This document shows positions 47,160 through 56,844 of a stretch of DNA of 64,000 bases, piece after piece. The first letter of the stretch is position 1, and the number at the start of each line of letters is the position of its first letter. A program made the translations under genes and the position numbers. This stretch comes from Meloidogyne chitwoodi (taxonomy: Eukaryota; Nematoda; Chromadorea; Rhabditida; Meloidogynidae): the NCBI GenBank assembly GCA_015183035.1, contig JACZZP010000002.1:1674001-1738000 (forward strand), given 5' to 3'. The notes below the pieces were generated by a model. That model was not told the origin of the DNA. It was given only the letters and a program-made list of their open reading frames with translations, and ran no database searches.

Positions 47160-47516
47160 TTAATTATTTTTAATTATTTCAAATATATTTTTTTCTTCTG
47201 AACAACAAACATTTAATTGTAAAGTGTAAATATTATCATAAACACGTGAAGTTAAAGAAGATGATCCAAATTTTCCCAATTTTATGAAAGAATTACCAAT
47301 TTGGTCTTTTTGCTAAAAATTTATATTTTTTAAAAAAAAAAGTAAAAAACATGCCGAAGGTTGAAATAATTGAATAATTGAGAGACGAACATTTTCTTCT
47401 TTAAATCCTTTTGGACAATAATTAGAAGATCCTTGTAATAAACAAAAACTAGCAAAAATTTCTTTAAAAAATAAAAAATAAATAAAAATAAGGGAATTTA
47501 TTAAATTAATATTCAT
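47160..47516 (-). CDS. Small secreted Cys-containing protein, unknown family
   Basis: Two exons, about 100 residues. Signal peptide MNINLINSLIFIYFLFFKEI then FASFCLLQGSSNYCPKGFKE, LSIIQLFQPSA, intron, YQIGNSFIKLGKFGSSSLTS, RVYDNIYTLQLNVCCSEEKN, ending IFEIIKNN. The mature part has four Cys (C, C, CC). It lies tail to tail with the Cys-loop receptor (about 100 bp between stops). No match known to me; a secreted nematode-specific protein is the likely class. Confidence 0.6.
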
Positions 47517-47519
47517 AAG

Positions 47520-48270
47520 AGAAAATTTTGATTAAATTAAAATTAAAAAAATTAAATAATATAATAAAAGCTAAGAATGAGAAACAAGGAAATTTGACAC
47601 TAAATTTAACATATTCAAAAGTTATTGAATAGATTTTTAAAAAATTAATATAAAATTACAAAAACATATAAATCAAATAAAAAAATAAAATAAAGAGATG
47701 TTACCTTTGTATTTAATTTACTCATTGGCCAAGTTACAGTAATTTTTAGTTTTTGTAATGTGGCAAAATATAAAAAGATTGGCTAAATATTAATTTTTAT
47801 TCGTGGCCCGACATCTCGGGATCGGACATTCGTGCAATCGGCCAACAAAGGAAGACATTACTAAAGATGCATGGTTTTTTTAGGACTTTTTCTGCTAAAT
47901 AATTAATATAGGTATATCATTTAAAAAATCTTTTTTAATATTACTTTTTGGTTCAATTGTTTCGTTTTGTGTTTTTGTTGAAAACTACCTCGGTTCGAAT
48001 CCTGATGTGAAATTTAGTCGTTTTCTTTTCTGTTTTACTTTATTAATTTTTTTTAAATTATGTTTTTTTAATATGATATTAGCAGATTTTAGTGTTTTAA
48101 ATGAATAGTAAATTAACTTTTATCCGCTAAATTAATAAAAATTGCATAATAATACCTCATCCAAAAATTATTATTATTAATATTTATTTAAAATTATTTT
48201 ATTTTTATCTGTATGCTGTTTATTAATTTATTTGAAATGAATTTAAAAAAATGTATTTCAAAATTTTAAT
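47520..48270. other. Intergenic region, mostly featureless
   Basis: AT-rich with one short GC-rich patch at about 47,795-47,870 (GTGGCCCGACATCTCGGGAT). A lone B-box-like GGTTCGAATCC near 47,992 has no A box in front of it. No gene supported. Confidence 0.5.
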
Positions 48271-48272
48271 AG

Positions 48273-48787
48273 ATTAATGAAAAATATGCTCGTTTCCGTA
48301 ATTCTAAAGGACTTCCACCTGCTTTTATTCTTCTAATGAAAATAAAGTTAATTATATTTTGATATTATTTATTATTTTTAGAACTATCAATTTATTTTTC
48401 AATCATCATTTCAAAGTTATTGTCCAATTAAACAATTTAAACTTCTTTGTCTTGATTCTACTAATAATAATTCACTAATAATTAGTAAAAGTAGTACATC
48501 TTTATGCACAAGTAAATAATAATAGAAAAAATGTAAGTTATAATTATTATACTAACCTGAAGTGTGTTGTACTTTTATTAAATATAATTATTTAAATTAT
48601 CATTAAAAAATATAGAAAACAATTATATCAAGTGAAAGTTATTCTTCAGGCCTTGAATATTATGGAAAAAATTCAAAACAAAATAAAGAACATAATTTAT
48701 TTATTAAAAATTGTATTAAAAATACTTTAAAAATTTCAAATTCTGTCAAAAATGTTCAAAAAAGGCTTTTTAATAAAACAAATGAAT
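48273..48787 (+). pseudogene. Fragment of an unidentified gene crossing the right-arm inner boundary
   Basis: Readable pieces: INEKYARFRNSKGLPPAFIL, NYQFIFQSSFQSYCPIKQFK then LLCLDSTNNNSLIISKSSTS, and SESYSSGLEYYGKNSKQNKE, CIKNTLKISNSVKNVQKRLF ending NKTNE. The first and second pieces do not join in one frame with the visible splice sites. The last piece has an inverted partner at about 40.93-41.06 kb (NCIKNTLKISN, minus strand), with a different tail. No upstream exons found; not identified. Confidence 0.4.
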
Positions 48788-48899
48788 AAATTAAAATTAT
48801 AAAATTTAATCTAAAAGATGTGCTCTATTTTAATAAATTAAATATTGTGGCCCGCGATACCAGTGTTACATGGCCAGAATATTCTTCAAACACACTATT

Positions 48900-49574
48900 G
48901 GGACAAAATGTCAGTCAACTTAGTGGGACAAAATGTCAGTCAACTTAGTGGGACAAAATGTCAGTCAACTTAGTGGGACAAAATGTCAGTCAACTTAGTA
49001 GGACAAAATGTCAGTCAACTTAGTGGGACAAAATGTCAGTCAACTTAGTGGGACAAAATGTCAGTCAACTTAGTGGGACAAAATGTCAGTCAACTTAGTG
49101 GGACAAAATGTCAGTCAACTTAGTGGGACAAAATGTCAGTCAACTTAGTGGGACAAAATGTCAGTCAACTTAGTGGGACAAAATGTCAGTCAACTTAGTG
49201 GGACAAAATGTCAGTCAACTTAGTAGGACAAAATGTCAGTCAACTTAGTGGGACAAAATGTCAGTCAACTTAGTGGGACAAAATGTCAGTCAACTTAGTG
49301 GGACAAAATGTCAGTCAACTTAGTGGGACAAAATGTCAGTCAACTTAGTGGGACAAAATGTCAGTCAACTTAGTGGGACAAAATGTCAGTCAACTTAGTG
49401 GGACAAAATGTCAGTCAACTTAGTGGGACAAAATGTCAGTCAACTTAGTGGGACAAAATGTCAGTCACCATAGTGGGACAAAATGTCCGAAACATTAGCG
49501 GGACAAAATGTCCGAAACATTAGCGGGACAAAATGTCCGAAACATTAGCGGGACAAAATGTCAGTTACCCTAGT
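48900..49574. repeat. 25-bp tandem array, right arm (27 units)
   Basis: Unit GGGACAAAATGTCAGT plus CAACTTAGT, very homogeneous for about 22 units. It is followed by one CACCATAGT variant, three GTCCGAAACATTAGC variants and a final degenerate unit. The core GACA-AAA-TGTC is an inverted pair. The homogeneity is greater than in the left array, suggesting recent unit expansion here. Confidence 0.94.
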
Positions 49575-49904
49575 GAAAAATATAAAACAAACTGTCGGAG
49601 CATATGTTGCCAAATCATTCGATCCAGCTCGTCCAGAAGATTCAAATAGTATGCTTTTTTCGTCGTAAAATTTTTTCCAAAAATCAAGTACTTTTTATAA
49701 TAAAATAATAATTTTATAGTTATAATTAAACATTATCAAAAAATATCTTATATTTTTACAATTGAAAGAAAAAATAATTAAAAAAAATCTAAAATTTTAG
49801 TAGGAGGCTTGTCGCGAGCATTGCGGGGGAAAAAGGATATGTCGTCGGTGTCGTAATCCATTTTTTAAATAACAAATTAACCAGTTTCGCCCCAAAATTT
49901 TTCT

Positions 49905-50645
49905 TCTCATATTTTCTAATAAGTCCTTTTACTTTACTGCCGAGAAGTGCTTTCAAAAGATAACAATATTATCAGGATGATTATGTTATCTCTTAAGTAA
50001 TTCACACAGCAATATAAAATATTATAACATTCACGAATAACTTTATTAGAAGATGGGGATTTTGTTTTAGTGTTCATTTTTGTTAGAATGAATAAATTAA
50101 AGATTTGAATTATTTCACCTTAAATACACTGATACATTATTTGATATATTAAGCTTCACTTACTTAAAGATAATTCATCTGAATGTATAATAAATTTTGC
50201 TCATATATTCCCAAAAGAGAAGAAGCATTGTGAAAGAGGAGGAGGAGGTGAGGAGAAGAGGAGAGAATATGCATCCTCCTCCGAATGCATATCCTCTCAT
50301 CTTCACTCACCTTCTTTCACAATGCTTCTTCTCTTTTGGGAGAATATGAGCAAAATTTATTATACATTAAGATGAATTATCTTTAAGTAAGTGAAGCTTA
50401 ATATATCAAATAATGCATCAGTGTATTTAAGGTGAAATAATCAAATCTTTAATTTATAATCATTCTAACAAAAATGAACACTAAAACAAAATCCCCATCT
50501 TCTAATAAAGTTATTCGTGAATGTTATAATATTTTATATTGCTGTGTAAATTACTTAAGAGATAACATAATTATCCTGATAATAGTGTTATCTTTTGAAA
50601 GCACTTCTCGGCAGTAAAGTAAAAGGACTTATTAGAAACTATGAG
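49905..50645. repeat. Foldback palindrome 2', right arm
   Basis: Hairpin centred at 50,279 with ATGCAT flanking the tip CCTCCTCCGA, the complement of the tip of foldback 2. Stem ends AAGTCCTTTTACTTTACTGC / GCAGTAAAGTAAAAGGACTT. Confidence 0.87.
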
Positions 50646-50879
50646 ATAAAAAATAAAATTTATTGTAAGAGGGATTTGTTACACAAGGGTAAAGAGAAAT
50701 TTCCAATATATTCTAATGTACGCTATTTCACTTCTCCTAACATATATTTATCCGCCCATTATTATTCTCATATTTACACATTTCTCCGTTATATGGGTTC
50801 AGTCAGAAGAGTTCAATTGGTGAGCTCAATCAAAGTTAGGGTGGTTCTCGCTTCTATTATTATCCAATATACTTAATCT

Positions 50880-51790
50880 TGAAAAATTATTTTAAAGATA
50901 TGTGGAAAAGTTTGAAAAATTATGACTATATTTGTAAAAATATTTGAAATCTTTTGAAAAATTATTTAGAAAATTTTTTAAACAAATTGAACTTCTCTTT
51001 GTGAAGCATAAATCATATTTTTTAAATCCATTTTCGTTAAGATGCTTTACGATCGGATGTGCTTTCAAAATAATACACTATTATCGGGATTTAGGTTTAT
51101 AACTAAAGGATTTTACAGAGCAACATAAAGTATCAGAACATTCATAAATAACTTTACTTGAAGAAGAAAATTTTATTTTAAATTCATTTTGATTAGGATC
51201 AAAAATTAATGATTAAAATTATTTCACCCCAAATATTCTTAACTCATCATTTGATATATTAAGATCAAACTACTAAATGTCATTCATCTATATGCATAAA
51301 AAATTGCTCTATACTAACAAGAGGAGAAGAATTGTGAAAGGGAGTAGGAGGAAAAGAGGAGAGGATAAGCACCCTACTCCGAATGCTTATCCTCTCCTCA
51401 TCTTCCTCTTTCACAATTCTTATCCGCTTGTGAGTATAGAATAAATTCTTAACATATATCTTTACGATGCGGAGCTTGATATATCAAATGATGAGTTCAG
51501 AATATTTGAGGTGAAATAATTTTAATCATTAATTTTTGATCCTAATCAAAATGAATTTAAAATAAAATTTTCTTCTTCAAGTAAAGTTATTTATGAATGT
51601 TCTGATACTTTATGTTGATCTGTAAAATCCTTTAGTGCTAAACCTAATCCCGATAAAAGTGTATTATTTTGAAAGCACATCTTGATCTAAATCAAACGAC
51701 TTAGTTGACGAAAATGGATTTAAAAAATATGATTGATGCACTCACAAAGAGAAGAAATTCAATAAAGTTATGTAATCTCTTCATTTTATT
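50880..51790. repeat. Foldback palindrome 1', right arm
   Basis: Hairpin centred at about 51,376 with GATAAGCACCCTACTCCGAA at the tip, the complement of foldback 1. The outer stem is shorter than in the left arm and the two sides have diverged at several places. Confidence 0.82.
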
Positions 51791-51849
51791 TAAAATGTTA
51801 TCAAATAATTTTTAAAAAGATTACAAATATTTTTTCAAATAATTGTTCA

Positions 51850-52942
51850 AAAATGTGTCCCCCTACTCTGGCACCCGTTACAGTTATTTGTTTTTCTAAT
51901 AAATGCTTCAATGTGAACCTACTTGTCAACTTGTAGAACGCAGATGTAGATTGAGGAATTTGAATGATCAAAACACAATTAATTGAATTTCGTGAACATA
52001 AGAAAAAACAAGGAATTGAAAGTAAACTAAAGGATAAGATAAAATTTATTTTACAAAGTTAATAATACTTCATTCGAAAAAGCATACAAATAATTAATCA
52101 CACAATAAAAACGAATAGGAAAGAAAAGCTCTAATATAATTGATTATGTGTTGCAAGTTCGGGTTTCTATAGTAAACTGATTTAGAGGAAGAGAAAATTG
52201 CGCTTTTGTATTGACTAACGTTGTATATTATACAAGCAGAATATTTTGATAATTTTTCTTGAGGGAAAACCACCTATCCACCACAGAGTTATCCAAGCAG
52301 CAGCAGCTACCCCGCAGCATGACAAGTCAAAAAGGCCACACCGCAGGGTAATCCAAGCAGCAGCAACCACCCCCGCAGCATGACAAGTCAAAAAGGCCAC
52401 ACCGCAGGGGAATCCAAGCAGCAGCAACCACCCCCGCAGCATGACAAGTCAAAAAGGCCACACCGCAGGGGAATCCAAGCAGCAGCAGCCACCACCAAAG
52501 TATTACAAGCAATCCACCACCTCCTCAAGAAAAATTATCAAAATATTCTGCTTGTATAATATACAACGTTAGTCAATACAAAAGCGCAATTTTCTCTTCC
52601 TCTAAATCAGTTTACTATCGAAAACCGAACTTGCAATACATAATCAATTATATTAGAGATTTTCTTTCCTATTCGTTTTTATTGTGTGATTAATTATTTG
52701 TATGCTTTTTCGAATGAAGTATTATTAACTTTGTAAAATAAATTTTATATTATCCTTTAGTTTACTTTCAATTCCTTGTTTTTTCTTATGTTCACGAAAT
52801 TCAATTAATTGTGTTTTGATCATTCAAATTCCTCAATCTACATATGCGTTCTACAAGTTGACAAGTAGGTTCACATATAAGCATTTATTAGAAAAACAAA
52901 TATCTAACATCACAGGGTGACCAGAGTAGGGGGATACATTTT
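51850..52942. mobile_element. Foldback insertion with inner tandem repeats (right arm only)
   Basis: Inverted ends TGTCCCCCTACTCTGG and CCAGAGTAGGGGGATA. Arms of about 400 bp include TGTATATTATACAAGCAGAA and its complement. Between the arms are about three direct repeats of roughly 60 bp containing AAGTCAAAAAGGCCACACCG and GGAATCCAAGCAGCAGC. No transposase frame. No counterpart in the left arm, so it postdates the arm duplication. Confidence 0.85.
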
Positions 52943-53018
52943 ATTTTATCTTAACTTTTTTAAACTTTATATTTTTAAACTATTTAATTCTATAGCCTAT
53001 TCAATTCTGTATTATCGG

Positions 53019-53603
53019 GGCGTTTGAGGGCCAAAGGCTCTCAAACGCCGGAGGGTTGCCCACCACTTCTAATCCTACCACAACTTCATACTCACACAAC
53101 TTTCAAACTTAAGCGAGGCGTATGAGGGCCAAAGGCTCTCAAACGCCGGAGGGTTGCCCACCACTTCTAATCCTACCACAACTTCTTACTCACACAAATT
53201 TCAAACTTAAGCGAGGCGTATGAGGGCCAAAGGCTCTCAAACGCAGGAGGGTTGCCCACCACTTCTAATCCTACCACAACTTCTTACTCACACAACTTTC
53301 AAACTTAAGCGAGGCGTATGAGGGCCAAAGGCTCTCAAACGCAGGAGGGTTGCCCACCACTTCTAATCCTACCACAACTTCTTACTCACACAACTTTCAA
53401 ACTTAAGCGAGGCGTATGAGGGCCAAAGGCTCTCAAACGCAGGAGGGTTGCCCACCACTTCTAATCCTACCACAACTTCTTACTCACACAACTTTCAAAC
53501 TTAAGCGAGGCGTATGAGGGCCAAAGGCCCTCAAACGCCGGTGGGTTGCCCACCACTTCTGATCCAACCACAACTTCTTACCCACACAACTTTCAACCTT
53601 TTA
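53019..53603. repeat. 98-bp tandem array, six units (right arm only)
   Basis: Markers GCGAGGCGTATGAGGGCC recur at 53,113, 53,211, 53,309, 53,407 and 53,505, a 98-bp period. Each unit carries a small hairpin (GAGGGCCAAAGGCTCTCAAA) and the string TTGCCCACCACTTCTAATCC. The last unit is degraded. It is GC-rich against the background. Confidence 0.92.
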
Positions 53604-53704
53604 GTTACACGGGGCAATTCAATTGTGACAAAAAAAGAAAGGATAAAGACACCGACGACGCCTCCTTTTTCCCCCGCGATGCCCGCGACGCTGCCTGGAT
53701 ACAA

Positions 53705-56665
53705 ATAATTTTAGTAGCAAAACAATAAATTAAATATCTTACATAAATTTATAACTTTAATTTTATTAATTAGATCCATCAAGAAGCAGCCGAAGATATT
53801 AGGAAGGAAACTGCGAACAGTACTATTCGCAGGTGGTGGTGCAGTAGAAGTTTGATGTAGCTGCAATAGGTGGTAGTGGCATATGAATAGTAGCCGATGA
53901 TTGATGTTGTACAGTTGCATCAGCAGCCATATTGAAGGATGCATTTGTTGTTGTTGCTGATTACAAGAAAAATAATATAAATCAAAAAATTATATAATTT
54001 TGAAAACCGATTGGTTAGCAGCAGTAGCTGTTGTTGCTGTGTCGTTTGAGAAAAACCAGACGTTGTAGAATTACTAATGATGTTGAAGTTTGAAGATAAC
54101 TAGATGAAGATGTTGCATTGGTCAAAGTCATGCCAATATTCGATTTGTTTGCAGAAGGATAGTTAATTTGAGGATAGTTGACTGAAGCTGTATCAATAAA
54201 GCTATAAGAAAATTATATTCTTGAATTGCTCCATCAAAAAACATACGAAAGAGCTGCAGCTCCTACATTTCCAGCATTTGATGCAATTACGCTGCTGTTG
54301 TTGTTGTGATCTATAATCATTAGACAAATGCTGAGCTACTGTACTGATAGAAGTAGAAAAGTGAGCGATGAAGCTTGAGCTTGTTGTCCTCATACTTGGT
54401 ATTGTGTTGATTAGATTTGCAGTCTTTTAACATTGAGCGATCGATCTTAAAAATAAAATTAAAAAATTATCTAAAAAAATGTTACCTCAACAAAAGAAAT
54501 GTGCTTTGTTGACCATGCACCGTTTAATAACGACGCGGCCAAAGGAATCCCATTTTTTGCATCAAATTGAAAGCCAGATTGATAATTAATGGCAATATTT
54601 GGAATTGCTTGAGGAAGTAAATCACCCGTCGAGAATTCCACTTTTTAACAACTTAATTATTTAAAAAATTAAAATTTTTTTATTGAAAATAATACAATCA
54701 GAGGCATCAGCAGCAAGGGTATCGTGCATGTGAGATATTTGATATTGAAAAAAGTACACAGATAAAGAATCGGCTGGCGCCCTCGCAAAAGCAGCAGTAG
54801 ATATTGAGTTGGAATGAGGTAGTGAGCTTGAATTAGAAACAACTGTTTGACCATCATTACCCAAACGCAGACTGATTGGTACTCCCCAGTCAACAGAAGT
54901 GCTACATCTAATAAATAAGCATAGATTATGCATAAAAAGTGACTGGCTTTTTTAAATTCAAGAAATTCAAAATTTCTTAAATAAAAATAGCTTACTCTTG
55001 CTCGACTGACGTATTTTCATTTACAATTTCCGTTCGATGCCTTCACTTCCAATAGAATTGAATGAATTTAAGCAGGCTGTTGTTGTTGAAAGGAATGAAC
55101 ACTATAATGTTGTTGTTTAGCCTGGTAATAATATAATTTAAAATTATAAAAATTTTACAAATTTTAATTACCCGTGAGGATTCAACCTAAGCATCAGATG
55201 ATGAGTTGATATGAGAAAATTGTTGCATCATTGGTGGTTGCTGTGAAGAGGTGATGGTTGCTGTGAAGGATGTGGTGGTTGAGGTGAAGGAGGTGGTGGG
55301 TGCTGTGAGGAGGTGATGCGTGCTGTGAAGGTGGTTGAATCTTCTTTTAAGCGGCCACAGATGCAAAAGATTTAGATTTTGGCGGTTGTTCAATATCAAA
55401 TGCTGTTGCAAGCCAACAAAGCTGGGTCAATTCCTTTAGCTTTTTATGACTCAAAAATGTTGCGTTGAATTTCAGCTAGCTGGTCAGGAGCAATAGAATC
55501 AGAGAAGCACAAATCCACTTTCTCCGACTTGAGCAATCAGACCCTTTTCTGAAGTATTTTAACAAATTATTTAAAAGATTATAAAAATAACCTTGAATAA
55601 TAGACTAATTTGTCTGCCTAAACCAAAATCCATAGAGCTAACCAAACTTGAAGTAATGTTAGAGCGACACACAGCTTGGATCACATAAGGAAAGACAGCA
55701 TTTTTGTTTTCGTTATTTTCTTTTTTTTTTGATCCTCCTGTGATTTTTGCTTCAATAATCTTTCGGTAGCCTTCATGGGAACTACTATAAAAAAATTAAT
55801 TGTTAAATATATTTAAGGAAATTTCATGTACAAAATATAAAGAACAACTTCATATTTTTATGTGAAAAAATCTAAAATATCTTTCTAGAAAAACATATAC
55901 CACTTCTAAACTGATTCAATGACTCGATCAAAAAAGTATCATAGAAAAATCGCGTTGTCAAAGCTGTCTCCAAATCCACAATTTTGGCTGCCGAATTGCG
56001 CTTCTCAAGTTCTGCAGAAAGTTTTGCGTTCTTAATTTTGGCTATTTGTTTAATTGTTTCGGCTCGTGATAATCAAGACAATCTTGGTGACATGAAGAAA
56101 GCTCAGATAACAATTCCTGCTCTCAAATGAAAGCGCATCACGAGCCTCCTGAAAGTTTAAGATAAATTTGAACAAGATATAAAATTTATGAAAACCTTTA
56201 AGCATCGTTGAATATTCTCCCGAGAATAAATACAGGCATTAGTTGAGTAGAGATCAATAAAGCTTGAGTTCCACGGCGTTTACTTAACTCTCGAATGTTC
56301 TTTACATAAATCAATAATAATGGAGAAAACGCAAGTTTCTCATTGAGAAAGAACATAAAAGTAAAGGAACTGTTAACGGAAATATTGGAAAATTATAAAT
56401 TAAAGAAGGAAAATGTTTGATGGGATCAAAAGGCAAGAAGAGAAAGCATAGAAATTTAATACTATTTTCTTTTTCTCAGGCCAAAAGGTTCTTTTTTAAT
56501 TAAGTGGTTTGAGTGCGAAGGCACTCAACAAGAACATTCGCTGATAAAAAAAAGCAGTCAAAAGAGTCACGCGGCCAAAAATTGGTTGTTGAATTTGTCT
56601 TTGCAAAGAAAAGGTCCTTGTACAAACGAATTATTTAAAATCAGAATCTTGCTAAACTGCTTTTC
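53705..56665 (-). pseudogene. Degenerate Q/P/S-rich gene copy, right arm (longer copy)
   Basis: Mirrors 34.83-37.35 kb. Minus-strand pieces include VDWGVPISLRLGNDGQTVVS, FSTGDLLPQAIPNIAINYQS then GFQFDAKNGIPLAASLLNGA, SSSFIAHFSTSISTVAQHLS then NDYRSQQQQQ, and DIEQPPKSKSFASVAA, which then meets a stop where the left copy is open. The PQAIPN...QSGFQFD piece is faintly like the QFG signature of UBAP2L/lingerer (C. elegans pqn-59), but this is weak. Multiple stops and frame changes suggest a decaying gene. Confidence 0.55.
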
Positions 56666-56844
56666 ATTTTTTTATTGATTTATAATACTTAATTTTCGTA
56701 ATTGGGATGACCTAATTAGGATGAATTAGTATTTGTAAATTAGACAAATAATTGTTTGTAAATTCAAATTTATAAGTTTAATTGTTTTACAAATTCTTTT
56801 TTTTTATATTTAGAGCTTCTCTTTTTGTACAATTCATCAAAGAT

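Larger units (their letters stand above)
49800..53700. mobile_element. Composite element with GC-rich terminal inverted repeats, right arm
   Basis: Mirrored copy of 37,346-39,762: TAGGAGGCTTGTCGCGAGCA at 49,801 and CGATGCCCGCGACGCTGCCT at 53,677 are the two ends. It contains both foldbacks plus a later insertion (51.85-53.60 kb) absent from the left arm. Confidence 0.68.
48650..56665. repeat. Right arm of the giant composite inverted repeat
   Basis: An 8-kb arm holding the same parts as 34.83-41.06 kb in reverse order and orientation. Extra material here includes about 250 bp at 50.64-50.88 kb, a foldback plus tandem array at 51.85-53.60 kb, and 475 bp of the degenerate gene. The arms differ by scattered substitutions and indels, which argues against a simple assembly duplication. 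Confidence 0.88.

Noticed and set aside
47985..48005. GGTTCGAATCC as part of a tRNA gene
   Set aside because: No A box, acceptor stem or cloverleaf could be found around it.
39985..49574. The tandem arrays as a CRISPR array
   Set aside because: There are no unique spacers between repeats; units are contiguous, and this is a eukaryotic genome.
52215..52512. Open frames rich in Gly-Val-Ala-Ala-Trp across the inner repeats of the right-arm foldback
   Set aside because: They are translations of roughly 60-bp tandem repeats, present in more than one frame, with no start context or homology.
53514..53728. Open frames ending in DDASFFPRDARDAAW-like sequence
   Set aside because: They read through the 98-bp array into the GC-rich terminal repeat; the same peptide arises from the inverted copy at 37.4 kb. 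Repeat-derived, not a gene.
34830..56665. Giant palindrome as a Polinton/Maverick element
   Set aside because: The spacer shows TECR, a receptor and a secreted protein, with no sign of DNA polymerase B, integrase, ATPase or capsid genes.
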